Shown here: piece by piece, positions 9,470 through 18,833 of the stretch
Position numbering within the stretch: the first letter of the stretch is position 1
Layout of the letters: the number at the start of each line of letters is the position of its first letter
Source: Falsiroseomonas tokyonensis
GTDB lineage: Bacteria > Pseudomonadota > Alphaproteobacteria > Acetobacterales > Acetobacteraceae
Direction: 5' to 3'
DNA: 64,000 nt
NCBI RefSeq assembly: GCF_019024325.1
Contig: NZ_JAFNJS010000002.1
Coordinates: forward strand, 60,110-124,109
Translations under genes and position numbers: made by a program
The notes under the pieces: model-generated
What the model was told of the DNA's origin: nothing
Seen by the model: the letters and a program-made list of their open reading frames with translations, nothing else
The model's database searches: none

Positions 9470-9565
9470 TCAGCCGAGCAGGATGCGGTGGCGGCCGGCA
9501 AGGGCCCGGCCATTGGCGGGGCGGCCGGGCCTGGCATGGGTTGAGCGGGTTAGATTGTCTTTCAT
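9470..9565 (-). CDS. 31-codon ORF upstream of tctA, possible leader or remnant
   Basis: A short open frame preceded by a strong GGAGG nine bases before its ATG, ending 12 bases before the tctA start. The product (MKDNLTRSTHARPG and onward, ending RHRILLG) is basic and shows no transmembrane helix, so it is not a recognisable TctB. It could be a translated leader that couples expression to tctA, a decayed tctB start, or chance. The strong ribosome site is the only real support for translation. Confidence 0.3.
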   Translation of the reverse strand: MKDNLTRSTHARPGRPANGRALAGRHRILLG

Positions 9566-9912
9566 GGGGAGCCTCCATTTTTGGGGAATGCCGCCGCGAC
9601 CGGGCGCTGGGCTCCGACTTGCTGCTGAAGATGCAGCAATTCCGCCAGACAAAAGCCGTAATTCTGTCCCAATTTTATATTGCTGCGTTCGAACGGTCCT
9701 ATCGCGTGCCGTTGCCCCGGCGTTCCGGCGGCTTGGCCAGGGAAAACTTGACGCGGCTGGGGCGGAGGGCTAACCGCAAGCCCGTTCGGTCGCCCGGACA
9801 CCCTTAGGTCGCCCCGCCTGATGCGGGTCGGCTCCGTCGCTCCGCGAAGGCTCGCGCAGCGGCGCGATTTCGTTTGGGCGATCCTGTGGTTGGAAAGGGC
9901 AGTACCGCCGCG
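9566..9912. other. Divergent intergenic region between the tctA leader and ffh
   Basis: About 350 bases with no supportable gene. It is locally AT-richer around 9655-9690. It contains a perfect 7-bp hairpin (TTGCTGC 9619-9625 / GCAGCAA 9633-9639) in the presumed 5' leader of the tctA transcript, and a candidate ffh promoter near 9748-9776. I looked for a 4.5S SRP RNA here because of ffh and saw none of its conserved tetraloop or asymmetric-loop sequence. Confidence 0.5.
9748..9776 (+). promoter_or_regulatory. Candidate sigma70-like promoter for ffh
   Basis: TTGACG at 9748-9753, a 17-base spacer, then TAACCG at 9771-9776. The -35 element is good and the -10 is poor. It lies about 140 bases before the ffh start. 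This is a pattern match only. Confidence 0.3.
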
Positions 9913-11298
9913 ATGTTTGAGGCGCTGGGCAACAGGCTGACAGGGGTCTTCGACAAGCTGCGCCGCCGCGGCGCGCTGTCGGATGCCGATGTGGCGGAGG
10001 CGCTGCGCGAGGTGCGCGTGGCGCTGCTGGAGGCCGATGTCGCCCTGCCGGTGGTGAAGGACCTGGTGAACCGCGTGCGCGACCGCGCCGTGGGCCAGGA
10101 GGTCATCCGCAGCGTCTCCCCGGCCCAGCAGGTCATCAAGATTGTCAACGACGCGCTGGTCGAAGCGCTCGGGGGCGGTGAGGGCGATGACGGCAAGCGC
10201 GGCATCGACCTGAACGCGCCTTCCCCGCTGCCCATCCTGATGGTCGGCCTGCAGGGTTCGGGCAAGACCACGACGTCCGGCAAGATCGCACTGCGGCTGC
10301 GGACGCGGGATCGCAAGAAGGTCCTGCTTGCCTCGCTCGACGTGCACCGCCCGGCGGCGCAGCTGCAGCTGCAGCAGCTGGCGGACCGCGCCGAGGTCAC
10401 CTGCCTGCCCATCGTCGCGGGCCAGAAGCCGCTCGAGATCGCCGCCCGCGCGCTGGACGTGGCGCGCCGCGAACTGTTCGACGTGGTGATCCTCGACACC
10501 GCCGGCCGCCTGTCCATCGACGCCGAGCTGATGGCCGAAGTCGCCGCGGTGAAGGCCTTCGCCAAGCCGCATGAGACGCTGCTGGTGGTCGATGCGATGA
10601 CCGGCCAGGATTCGGTGCAGACCGCACGCGCCTTCAACGAGCAGGTGGGCGTCACCGGCATCGTCATGACGCGCGTCGATGGCGATGCGCGCGGCGGTGC
10701 CGCGCTGTCCATGCGGGCTGTGACCGGCGCGCCGATCAAGCTGCTGGGCGCCGGCGAGAAGCTGGATGCGCTGGAGGATTTCCATCCCGATCGCATCGCC
10801 AACCGCATCCTCGGCATGGGCGATATCGTCTCCCTCGTCGAGCGTGCGGCGGAGACGATCGACCAGGCGGAAGCCGAAAAGCTCGCCCGGAAGATGCAGA
10901 AGGGGTCCTTCGACCTCGAGGACTATGCCCAGCAGATCAAGCAGATCGGCAAGATGGGCTCGCTGTCGGGCATCCTCGGCATGCTGCCGGGCATCGGCAA
11001 GATGAAGGCGCAGATCGAGAACGCCAATCTCGACCAGTCCATGCTGAAGCGCCAGGCCGCCATCATCTCCTCGATGACGGTGAAGGAACGGCGGAAGCCG
11101 GAGCTGATCAAGGCCTCGCGCAAGAAGCGCATCGCCGCGGGCTCCGGCACCACGGTTCAGGAAGTCAATCGCCTGCTGAAGCAGTTCGACGACATGTCGG
11201 ACATGATGAAGCGGATGAACAAGATGGGCCAGAAGGGAATGATGCGCGGCGGCCTCGCCTCGCTGATGCCCGGCCTTGGCAACAAACGACCCTTTTGA
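9913..11298 (+). CDS. ffh: Signal recognition particle protein Ffh (SRP54)
   Basis: The GTPase subunit of the signal recognition particle, which binds 4.5S RNA and delivers inner-membrane nascent chains to FtsY. At 461 residues it has the N helical bundle (1-90), the G domain (about 95-295) and the methionine-rich M domain (about 325-450). The P-loop is G112-LQGSGKT-119, followed by [16 protein letters not shown] and the closing GAGEK. The M domain shows [11 protein letters not shown] and the RNA-binding [18 protein letters not shown]. The chosen ATG begins the canonical MFEALGNRL; an earlier in-frame ATG adds 13 unrelated residues. It heads a ribosome and tRNA-maturation operon running through rplS. 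Confidence 0.97.
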   Translation: MFEALGNRLTGVFDKLRRRGALSDADVAEALREVRVALLEADVALPVVKDLVNRVRDRAVGQEVIRSVSPAQQVIKIVNDALVEALGGGEGDDGKRGIDLNAPSPLPILMVGLQGSGKTTTSGKIALRLRTRDRKKVLLASLDVHRPAAQLQLQQLADRAEVTCLPIVAGQKPLEIAARALDVARRELFDVVILDTAGRLSIDAELMAEVAAVKAFAKPHETLLVVDAMTGQDSVQTARAFNEQVGVTGIVMTRVDGDARGGAALSMRAVTGAPIKLLGAGEKLDALEDFHPDRIANRILGMGDIVSLVERAAETIDQAEAEKLARKMQKGSFDLEDYAQQIKQIGKMGSLSGILGMLPGIGKMKAQIENANLDQSMLKRQAAIISSMTVKERRKPELIKASRKKRIAAGSGTTVQEVNRLLKQFDDMSDMMKRMNKMGQKGMMRGGLASLMPGLGNKRPF

Positions 11299-11320
11299 AG
11301 ATCAGGAGAAGGTAACCCTC

Positions 11321-11659
11321 ATGGGCCTCAAGATCCGCCTCGCGCGCGCCGGCGCCAAGAAGCGTCCCTACTACCACATCGTGGTGGCCGACAGCCGTAG
11401 CCCGCGCGACGGCCGCTTCATCGAGAAGCTGGGCAGCTACAACCCGATGCTGCCGTCGGACCACCCCGACCGCGTGCGCCTGTTTGCCGAGCGCATCACG
11501 CATTGGAAGTCCGTCGGCGCGCTGCCGACCGAGCGCGTGGCGAAGTTCCTCGGCCATGCCGGCCTGGCGCCGATGCCGGTGTATCCGGAGCAGCCGAAGC
11601 AGTCCGCGCCGAAGAAGAAGGCGCAGGAGCGCGCCGCCGCGAACGCCGCGGCGGGCTGA
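11321..11659 (+). CDS. rpsP: 30S ribosomal protein S16
   Basis: Small-subunit ribosomal protein S16 (112 residues). The family core is at the N-terminus: [18 protein letters not shown], then [18 protein letters not shown] and YNP. The alanine/lysine-rich tail after about residue 90 is typical of alphaproteobacteria. The ATG is preceded by AGGAGAAGG at good spacing; an upstream ATG inside the ffh 3' end would add 15 unrelated residues. It sits 22 bases after ffh and 18 before rimM, as in many proteobacteria. Confidence 0.97.
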   Translation: MGLKIRLARAGAKKRPYYHIVVADSRSPRDGRFIEKLGSYNPMLPSDHPDRVRLFAERITHWKSVGALPTERVAKFLGHAGLAPMPVYPEQPKQSAPKKKAQERAAANAAAG

Positions 11660-11677
11660 GCTTAAAGGGCCGGACAG

Positions 11678-12202
11678 GTGGCGCGGGTGCAGCGGGTGAT
11701 CGTGGGCGAGATCGGCAGGCCGCATGGCGTGCGCGGCCTCGTGCGCCTGCGCGCCTTCACCGCCGACCCGGCCGCCCTTGCCAGCTACGGCCCGCTGACC
11801 GATGAGGCCGGCACCCGCCGCTTCGCCGTGACGCCGCTGCCGGAAGGCATCGCCCGCATCGAGGGGATCACGGACCGCGACCAGGCCGCGAAGCTGACCG
11901 GCGTGAAGCTCTATGCCGATCGCGACCGCCTGCCGCCGCCCGAGGATCCGGAGGAGTTTTTCCTCTGCGATCTCGAAGGCCTTGCCGCCCATGGCGAGGA
12001 CGGTTTCGTGCTCGGCGTGGTGCGTGCGGTGGAGGATCACGGCGCGGGGCCCTTCCTGGTGGTCGACGGTCCGTCGGGGGAGCTGCTGCTGCCCTTCACC
12101 AAGGCCGTGGTGCCGGTGGTGGATGTCGCCGCTGGCCGCCTCACCGTCGTGCCGCCGGCCGAGATCGTCGTGCAGCCCCAGCCCGGGGAAGACGCGGCAT
12201 GA
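11678..12202 (+). CDS. rimM: Ribosome maturation factor RimM
   Basis: RimM binds S19 and assists maturation of the 30S head (16S 3' domain). The 174-residue protein has the N-terminal beta-barrel (about 1-85: [20 protein letters not shown]) and the C-terminal PRC-barrel domain (about 95-165: [11 protein letters not shown], then [19 protein letters not shown]). The start is GTG; the conserved VGEIG strand begins a few codons later. Its stop overlaps the trmD ATG by four bases, so the two are translationally coupled. Confidence 0.95.
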   Translation: MARVQRVIVGEIGRPHGVRGLVRLRAFTADPAALASYGPLTDEAGTRRFAVTPLPEGIARIEGITDRDQAAKLTGVKLYADRDRLPPPEDPEEFFLCDLEGLAAHGEDGFVLGVVRAVEDHGAGPFLVVDGPSGELLLPFTKAVVPVVDVAAGRLTVVPPAEIVVQPQPGEDAA

Positions 12203-12957
12203 CCTGGCAGGCGACCATCCTGACCCTGTTCCCCGAAATGTTTCCGGGGCCGCTCGGCCTGTCCCTCGCGGGCAAGGGTTTGCGGGAGGGGCGCTGGGCG
12301 ATCGAGGCCATGGATATCCGCGGCTTCGCAACCGACCGGCACCGCAGCGTGGACGACACGCCCTTCGGTGGCGGCGCGGGCATGGTGATGCGGCCGGATG
12401 TGCTGGATGCCGCCTGCGAAGCCGCCACCGCCGCCAATCCCGGCGCGCCGCTGGTCTATCTGACGCCGCGTGGGCGTCTGCTGGACCAGGCGCTGGTCCG
12501 TGACCTCTCGGCCGGCCCTGGCGTGGTGCTGCTCTGCGGCCGCTACGAGGGCGTCGACCAGCGGGTGATCGAGGCACGGCAGATGGTCGAGGTCTCCGCC
12601 GGCGACTTCGTGCTGTCGGGCGGGGAGCCCGCGGCGCTGCTGCTGCTCGATGCCTGCATCCGGCTGCTGCCGGGCGTGATGGGCGGGGCGGCCAGCGCGG
12701 CGGAGGAAAGCCACGGCACGGACGGCCTGCTGGAATATCCGCACTATACGCGGCCCGCCGAATGGCAGGGCCGCCGCGTGCCCGATGTGCTGCTCTCCGG
12801 CCACCATGCCGAAGTGGCCCGCTGGCGCCGCGCCGAGGCGGAGGCCGCGACCCGCGCGCGGCGGCCGGACCTCTGGGACCAATTCACCCGCCGCAAGGCG
12901 GAGCAACCGAACACGGCCAAGGCGGGGCGGCTGGACGGCCACCCGGCCGCCGCCTAG
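12199..12957 (+). CDS. trmD: tRNA (guanine-N1)-methyltransferase TrmD
   Basis: Methylates G37 next to the anticodon of tRNAs reading CNN codons, using SAM. The 252-residue protein has the SPOUT trefoil-knot region with [15 protein letters not shown] and [20 protein letters not shown], and the C-terminal domain with [24 protein letters not shown]. The FPEMF element at residues 11-15 is the classical N-terminal motif. It overlaps rimM by four bases and is followed 26 bases later by rplS. Length and motifs are normal. Confidence 0.97.
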   Translation: MTWQATILTLFPEMFPGPLGLSLAGKGLREGRWAIEAMDIRGFATDRHRSVDDTPFGGGAGMVMRPDVLDAACEAATAANPGAPLVYLTPRGRLLDQALVRDLSAGPGVVLLCGRYEGVDQRVIEARQMVEVSAGDFVLSGGEPAALLLLDACIRLLPGVMGGAASAAEESHGTDGLLEYPHYTRPAEWQGRRVPDVLLSGHHAEVARWRRAEAEAATRARRPDLWDQFTRRKAEQPNTAKAGRLDGHPAAA

Positions 12958-12983
12958 ATGCATCAATTGGAAGGAACCACCCG

Positions 12984-13367
12984 ATGAACCTGCTCCAGCA
13001 GTTCGAGGCCGCCCAGCAGGCGCGCCTCTCCGAGAACCGCCCGACGCCGGCCTTCGATGCGGGCGATACGCTCCGCGTCATGGTGAAGGTCGTCGAAGGC
13101 GAGCGCACCCGCGTGCAGGCCTATGAAGGCGTCTGCATTGCCCGCAGCAACCGCGGCCTGAACAGCAACTTCACCGTCCGCAAGCTGTCCTACGGCGAGG
13201 GCGTGGAGCGCATCTTCCCGCTCTACTCCCCGAACGTGGCGGAGATCGTGGTGGTGCGTCGCGGCAAGGTGCGGCGCGCGAAGCTGTATTACCTGCGTGG
13301 CCGGACCGGCAAGTCCGCGCGCATCGAGGAGCGGGCGCGCGACAAGCGCGAGACCGCGGCAGCCTGA
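12984..13367 (+). CDS. rplS: 50S ribosomal protein L19
   Basis: Large-subunit protein L19 at the 30S/50S interface (127 residues). Conserved parts include [55 protein letters not shown] and [19 protein letters not shown]. The ATG follows AAGGAA and starts the usual MNLLQQFEA. The gene ends the ffh-rpsP-rimM-trmD-rplS operon; a strong terminator follows within ten bases. Confidence 0.97.
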   Translation: MNLLQQFEAAQQARLSENRPTPAFDAGDTLRVMVKVVEGERTRVQAYEGVCIARSNRGLNSNFTVRKLSYGEGVERIFPLYSPNVAEIVVVRRGKVRRAKLYYLRGRTGKSARIEERARDKRETAAA

Positions 13368-13376
13368 CCCGACTTT

Positions 13377-13403
13377 GGCCCCGCCCATGATGGCGGGGCC
13401 TTT
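13377..13403 (+). terminator. Rho-independent terminator after rplS
   Basis: A nine-base-pair GC stem (GGCCCCGCC / GGCGGGGCC) with a CATGAT loop followed by TTTGT. Its stem is identical to the infC terminator stem. It separates the ribosomal operon from leuC. Confidence 0.85.
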
Positions 13404-13439
13404 GTCTGGGGGAGGGCAAGAAGGCAAAAGGGGAAAGCG

Positions 13440-14858
<1,419 letters not shown>

Positions 14859-14859
14859 G

Positions 14860-15477
14860 ATGAAGGCCTTCACCACGCTCACCGGCGTCGCCGCACCCAT
14901 GCCGGCCGCGAATATCGACACCGACAAGATCATCCCGGCGCGCTTCCTGAAGACCATCGCGCGCACCGGCCTAGGCAAGTCGCTGTTTGCCAACATGCGC
15001 TACAATGAGGACGGCACGGAGAACCCCGACTTCGTGCTGAACCAGGAGCCCTACCGGAAGGCGGAGATCCTGATCGCCTTCGACAATTTCGGCTGCGGCT
15101 CCTCCCGCGAGCATGCGCCCTGGGCACTGCTGGATTTCGGCATCCGCTGCGTCATCGCGCCGGACTTCGCCGACATCTTCCACTCCAACAGCTTCAAGAA
15201 TGGCGTGCTGCCGGTGGCGCTGCCGCGCGAAGTGTGTGAGCAGCTGATGGAAGACGCCCGCATGGGCGGCAATGCGCGCCTCACCGTGGACCTGGAGCGC
15301 CAGGTGGTGGTGCGGCCGAATGGGGAGGAAATCCCCTTCAAGGTCGATCCCTTCCGCCGCCACCTGCTGCTGAACGGGCTGGACGATATCGGCCAGACGA
15401 TGCAGCACGCGCCGGCGATCGACGGCTTCGAGGCCAAGCAGCGCGCGGCGCAGCCGTGGTTGTACGCTGAGACCTGA
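14860..15477 (+). CDS. leuD: 3-isopropylmalate dehydratase small subunit
   Basis: Swivel-domain subunit of isopropylmalate isomerase (205 residues). Diagnostic stretches are [14 protein letters not shown] and [18 protein letters not shown], the loop that closes over the LeuC active site. An AGGAGG immediately upstream, inside the leuC 3' end, serves the ATG. Length is normal and no residues look missing. Confidence 0.97.
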   Translation: MKAFTTLTGVAAPMPAANIDTDKIIPARFLKTIARTGLGKSLFANMRYNEDGTENPDFVLNQEPYRKAEILIAFDNFGCGSSREHAPWALLDFGIRCVIAPDFADIFHSNSFKNGVLPVALPREVCEQLMEDARMGGNARLTVDLERQVVVRPNGEEIPFKVDPFRRHLLLNGLDDIGQTMQHAPAIDGFEAKQRAAQPWLYAET

Positions 15478-15500
15478 GTAGTTTGGGGGCCGTCCTGGCC

Positions 15501-15539
15501 CCCGCCCCGACCCTCCCCCGCGAGGCGGGGGAGGGAGAG
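15501..15539. repeat. Palindromic intergenic repeat, copy 1
   Basis: An 11-bp hairpin (CCCTCCCCCGC 15511-15521, GAG loop, GCGGGGGAGGG 15525-15535) flanked on the left by CGCCCCGA. A second copy with matching arms and flank lies in inverted orientation at 50678-50720. It looks like a dispersed REP-like element and may attenuate leuD-leuB read-through. Confidence 0.6.
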
Positions 15540-15561
15540 CTTTCCCCGACAGGACACCCCC

Positions 15562-16674
15562 ATGCCCGCGAACAAGAAGCTTCTCATCCTGCCCGGTGAC
15601 GGCATCGGGCCGGAGGTGATGCGCGAGGTGCGCCGCCTCATCGACTGGATGGACCGCCGCCGCAGCGTCACCTTCGAGATCACCGAGGGCCTGGTCGGCG
15701 GTGCCGCGCTGGATGCCACCGGCTCGCCCTGCCCGGATGAGACGGTGGCCGCGGCCGCCGCGGCGGATGCCGTGCTCTTCGGCTCCGTCGGTGGCCCCAA
15801 GTGGGACAGCCTGCCCTTCGACAAGCGCCCCGAACTCGGCATCCTGCGGCTGCGCAAGGATCTCGGCCTGTTTGCCAATCTGCGTCCCGCCGTCGTGCTC
15901 GATGCGTTGATCGATGCCTCCGCGCTGCGGCCGGAGCTGGTGCGCGGCCTCGACATCATGATCGTGCGCGAGACCACCGGCGGCATCTATTTCGGCGAGC
16001 CGCGCGGCATCCATGTGAACGAGCAGGGCAAGCGCGTCGGCATCGACACGGAGATCTACTCGGAAGACGAGATCGCCCGCGTCGCCCGCGTCGCCTTCGA
16101 CCTGGCCCGCAAGCGCCGCAACAAGGTGACGAGCGTCGAGAAGGCGAATGTCATGCAGTCCGGCCGCCTGTGGCGCGCCGTGGTGGGCGAGGTCGGCAAG
16201 GCCGAGTACCCGGACGTCGAGCTGGAGCACATGTACGCCGACAACTGCGCCATGCAGCTGGCCTCGCGGCCGAAGCAGTTCGACGTGGTGCTGGGCGGCA
16301 ACCTCTTCGGCGACGTGCTGTCGGACCTCGCCGCGGCGCTGACGGGCTCGCTCGGCATGCTGCCCTCCGCCACTATCGGCGCGCTGCAGCCCGATGGCCG
16401 GCGCAATGCGCTGTATGAGCCGATCCACGGCTCGGCGCCGGATATCGCCGGCAAGGGCGTCGCCAATCCCAGCGCGCAGATCCTGTCCTTCGCCATGCTG
16501 CTGCGCCTGTCCTTCGGCATGGACGAGGATGCGGCGCTGATCGAGCAGGCGGTGGAGAGGGTGCTCGGCGGCGGGCTGCGCACGGCCGATATCATGGCTC
16601 CCGGCATGGCCCGCGTGGGCACCACCGTGATGGGCGAGGCGGTGCTGCGGGAGCTGGAAAAACTCTCCGCCTAG
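15562..16674 (+). CDS. leuB: 3-isopropylmalate dehydrogenase
   Basis: NAD-dependent oxidative decarboxylase of leucine biosynthesis (370 residues). Hallmarks are [11 protein letters not shown] at the N-terminus, the substrate arginines in [34 protein letters not shown], the catalytic lysine region [44 protein letters not shown] with its metal-binding aspartates, and [15 protein letters not shown]. It lies 84 bases after leuD across the palindromic repeat and probably shares its transcript. No terminator is obvious before the tRNA promoter. Confidence 0.97.
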   Translation: MPANKKLLILPGDGIGPEVMREVRRLIDWMDRRRSVTFEITEGLVGGAALDATGSPCPDETVAAAAAADAVLFGSVGGPKWDSLPFDKRPELGILRLRKDLGLFANLRPAVVLDALIDASALRPELVRGLDIMIVRETTGGIYFGEPRGIHVNEQGKRVGIDTEIYSEDEIARVARVAFDLARKRRNKVTSVEKANVMQSGRLWRAVVGEVGKAEYPDVELEHMYADNCAMQLASRPKQFDVVLGGNLFGDVLSDLAAALTGSLGMLPSATIGALQPDGRRNALYEPIHGSAPDIAGKGVANPSAQILSFAMLLRLSFGMDEDAALIEQAVERVLGGGLRTADIMAPGMARVGTTVMGEAVLRELEKLSA

Positions 16675-16691
16675 AAATGCGGATGGCGGGG

Positions 16692-16720
16692 TTGCGCGAT
16701 CCCATCGCCCCCGCTATCTA
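16692..16720 (+). promoter_or_regulatory. Candidate promoter of tRNA-Arg
   Basis: TTGCGC (16692-16697), a 17-base spacer, then TATCTA (16715-16720) and a GC-rich discriminator GCGCC. It is placed 13 bases before the mature tRNA 5' end. The spacing and the GC-rich discriminator fit a stable-RNA promoter. Confidence 0.45.
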
Positions 16721-16733
16721 GCGCCTCCCGTGC

Positions 16734-16810
16734 GGACCCGTAGCTCAATTGGATAGAGCACCAGACTACGGATCTGGGGGTTAGGAGTTCGAATCTCTTC
16801 GGGTCCGCCA
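16734..16810 (+). tRNA. tRNA-Arg (ACG anticodon)
   Basis: A full cloverleaf can be folded. The acceptor stem is GGACCCG paired with CGGGTCC, then discriminator G and an encoded CCA (16808-16810). The D arm is GCTC...GAGC. The anticodon stem is CCAGA/TCTGG with loop CTACGGA and anticodon ACG at 16768-16770. The T arm has loop TTCGAAT. It reads CGN arginine codons through inosine at the wobble position. It marks the edge between the conserved leu region and the accessory polysaccharide/RTX block. Confidence 0.96.
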
Positions 16811-16832
16811 CGGGTTTCTTTTTCGCCAGGAC

Positions 16833-16852
16833 ACCGGCCCTTCGGGGCCGGT
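16833..16852. terminator. Hairpin downstream of tRNA-Arg
   Basis: An eight-bp stem (ACCGGCCC / GGGCCGGT) with a TTCG tetraloop. A T-rich run lies before it on the plus strand (after the tRNA), so it may help end either the tRNA transcript or read-through from the opposite strand. There is no clean U-tract on its 3' side. Confidence 0.35.
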
Positions 16853-16959
16853 CTGCAGACCGGGTGGCGCGGGTTTGCAGACGGTGTTTCGGGGCGCAGC
16901 GCGCCGCTTCTTCCACATGATCCAGCTTGGTGCGCGGGGCGGTTCGGCTTCGCGCAAGG

Positions 16960-16983
16960 CCGGCCCGGGATGTCCCGGGCCGG
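16960..16983 (-). terminator. Near-perfect GC palindrome after the RTX-CHRD gene
   Basis: An 11-bp stem (CCGGCCCGGGA / TCCCGGGCCGG) with a two-base loop, starting ten bases beyond the stop codon of the minus-strand RTX-CHRD gene. The position suggests a terminator hairpin, although no U-tract follows. Confidence 0.45.
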
Positions 16984-16993
16984 GTCGTCTTGG

Positions 16994-18505
16994 TCAGGCG
17001 AAGATGAAGTCGCTGGCCGATAGGCCCGCTGCCTGCAGGCCACCGAGATCTGTGATATCGGTGAAGCGGGCGATCGAGACCGCCGTGTCCGGCGCCGAGA
17101 CCACCAGCAGGCTGGCCACGTTCACCGTGCTGTTGAAGTACACGATCATGTCGCCCGCCTGCTCGCCCTGCGCCGCCTGCACCGCCAGGGCGCCGGAGGC
17201 GAAGCCCGTGTCGGTCAGCACCATAACGCCCTGGCCGTTCGAGCCCGCCGCCGCCCCGCTGTAGAAGCTGGACACCTGGCCGCCGGATGCGCCGCCGCCA
17301 TTGATGAAGTTGGCGCCGCTGGCATCGTTCCGGATGCCCGCGGCGTCGAAGATCAGCGTGTCATCCGCCGCGCTGAAATCGGTGATGCTGGCGAAGGCCG
17401 GACCGGTGCCGGCCGCCAGCGGCGTCTGCGGGTCGGCGAAGCGGAAGACGAAGCGATCGGCGCCGGACCCGCCGGTCAGCACATCCAGCCCCTCTCCGAT
17501 CAGCAGCGTATCGTCGCCGGACCCGCCATTGAGCACATCCGCCGAAAGGTCGCCGCGGCCGGTGAAATTGCCCGAATCGCCGGCCAGCACGTCGTTGCCG
17601 GCGCCGCCGATCAGCTGGTCGATGCCGGTGCCGCCGGTGATGGTGTCGTTGCCGTCATTGCCCAGCAGACGGTCGGCGCCGGCATCGCCGCGGATCGCGT
17701 CATTGCCGCCATTGCCCTGCACCTGGTCATCGCCCGCGCCGCCCAGGATGGTGTCGTTGCCGCCGCCGCCGCGCACGCTGTCATCCCCGCGATTGCCGAG
17801 GATGCGGTCGGCGCTGGCGCCGCCGATCATGCGGGAGCCGACCGCCTCGATCTCGCCGGAGGCCACCGGCAGCACCAGCTTGTAGCCCGCCGTGCCGTCG
17901 ATCTCGCCCGTCGTGCCGGCGCCCGCGCTGCCATCGACGGTCAGGCCGTGGATGACGAATTCGCGCAGCTCCAGCGGGAACAGCTGCTCGGCGACGATGC
18001 CTGCGGCGAGGCCCTGGCCGGCGCCGATGTCGAAGGTCTCGTAGTAGCGGATGCTGCCATCCGGCGCCGTCGGGAAGCCGGACAGGCCGGCGCCGGGCGG
18101 GTTGGTCAGGTTCATCAGGATGGGCCCATAGGCCGGCAGGCCCTCGCCGAGCTCGACGAAGCCGTCACCATCGGTGTCGAGGCCGAGGGAGGGGGTGTTG
18201 CTCTCCTGCGGCTGGCCGGTGGGGGAGAGGCGGCCGTGGATGTGCTGGATGTGGATCTGGTCCGGTTCCAGCCCGTCGGCATGGACATGCACGGTCAGGC
18301 GGCTGCCGAGCCGCGCGACCTCGGCGAAACCGCTGACGCCGGAGCCGTTGAGGGCGGTGAATTCGACCCGGCCCAGGTCGATGGCCGTCAGCGTATCGCC
18401 GTTCTGATCGGCGCGCAGCGTGGTCTGGAAGATGACAGGCGGCAGGGAGGGACCGTCCCCATGGTTCGGATCGGGCGCGTGGTGAGAATGGCTCATCTTG
18501 GGCAT
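16994..18505 (-). CDS. Secreted RTX Ca-binding protein with N-terminal CHRD domain
   Basis: A predicted type I secretion substrate of 503 residues. Residues about 25-210 resemble a CHRD domain (RLTVHVHADGLEPDQ, IQHIHGRL) with a calcium-like loop LDTDGDGFVELGEG. Residues about 225-390 hold glycine-rich RTX nonapeptides (GGxGxDxU type, such as GGGGNDTILGGAGDDQVQG) that fold into a calcium beta-roll. The C-terminus ends LSASDFIFA, the unprocessed signal type used by ABC exporters. There is no N-terminal Sec signal. A GTG at 18511 or an ATG at 18496 are alternative starts with similar ribosome sites. It closes the minus-strand polysaccharide block; no exporter is nearby. The role as a matrix or surface protein is inferred. 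Confidence 0.85.
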   Translation of the reverse strand: MPKMSHSHHAPDPNHGDGPSLPPVIFQTTLRADQNGDTLTAIDLGRVEFTALNGSGVSGFAEVARLGSRLTVHVHADGLEPDQIHIQHIHGRLSPTGQPQESNTPSLGLDTDGDGFVELGEGLPAYGPILMNLTNPPGAGLSGFPTAPDGSIRYYETFDIGAGQGLAAGIVAEQLFPLELREFVIHGLTVDGSAGAGTTGEIDGTAGYKLVLPVASGEIEAVGSRMIGGASADRILGNRGDDSVRGGGGNDTILGGAGDDQVQGNGGNDAIRGDAGADRLLGNDGNDTITGGTGIDQLIGGAGNDVLAGDSGNFTGRGDLSADVLNGGSGDDTLLIGEGLDVLTGGSGADRFVFRFADPQTPLAAGTGPAFASITDFSAADDTLIFDAAGIRNDASGANFINGGGASGGQVSSFYSGAAAGSNGQGVMVLTDTGFASGALAVQAAQGEQAGDMIVYFNSTVNVASLLVVSAPDTAVSIARFTDITDLGGLQAAGLSASDFIFA

Positions 18506-18511
18506 CTCCAC

Positions 18512-18822
18512 TCCGGCAGCGAAAATGCGCCGCCGTCCCCCGCGCTACGGGCGGGCGCGGGCGTTGGACGCGCAGATCACGGGAACGTCATCTCGGCCCG
18601 TGCATCTGCTCCGGATCCATGGATCCGGTCGAGGGCCGGGTCGCGCCCTTGGGCAGGCCCAGGGCGGTCAGGCGGTGGCGTCGTTCTCCGCGCAAGGCAG
18701 ATACATCGGTGTTGCCGCCCGCGCTGGCCGCGGGGCAGCGAGCGACAACGGCATCCAATCCGGCGTCCCTTCGGGCAGGCATGGAAGGCCGCCCGGGGAT
18801 GCGCCCTAGGGCGCTCCGCACC
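18512..18822. other. Intergenic region upstream of the RTX-CHRD gene
   Basis: About 310 bases without a supportable gene. It holds a perfect 18-bp palindrome near 18611-18628 and, next to the bcsB-like stop, a 14-bp palindrome and a hairpin. It presumably contains the RTX-CHRD promoter, which I could not place. Confidence 0.5.
18611..18628. promoter_or_regulatory. Perfect 18-bp palindrome, candidate operator
   Basis: CCGGATCCATGGATCCGG reads identically on both strands and lies about 106 bases upstream of the RTX-CHRD start. Size and position fit a dimeric regulator site; no regulator is identified. Confidence 0.35.
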
Positions 18823-18833
18823 TCACGGAGCGC
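18801..18833 (-). terminator. Double palindrome at the bcsB-like stop codon
   Basis: The stem GCGCTCCG (18811-18818) / CGGAGCGC (18826-18833) has the TGA stop of the BcsB-like gene in its loop. It is followed on the minus strand by the perfect 14-mer GCGCCCTAGGGCGC (18801-18814). A transcription end point is plausible, though there is no U-tract. Confidence 0.35.

Noticed and set aside
9640..9912. 4.5S SRP RNA upstream of ffh
   Set aside because: The conserved GGTCAGGTCCGGAAGGAAGCAGCC-like core is not present on either strand here.
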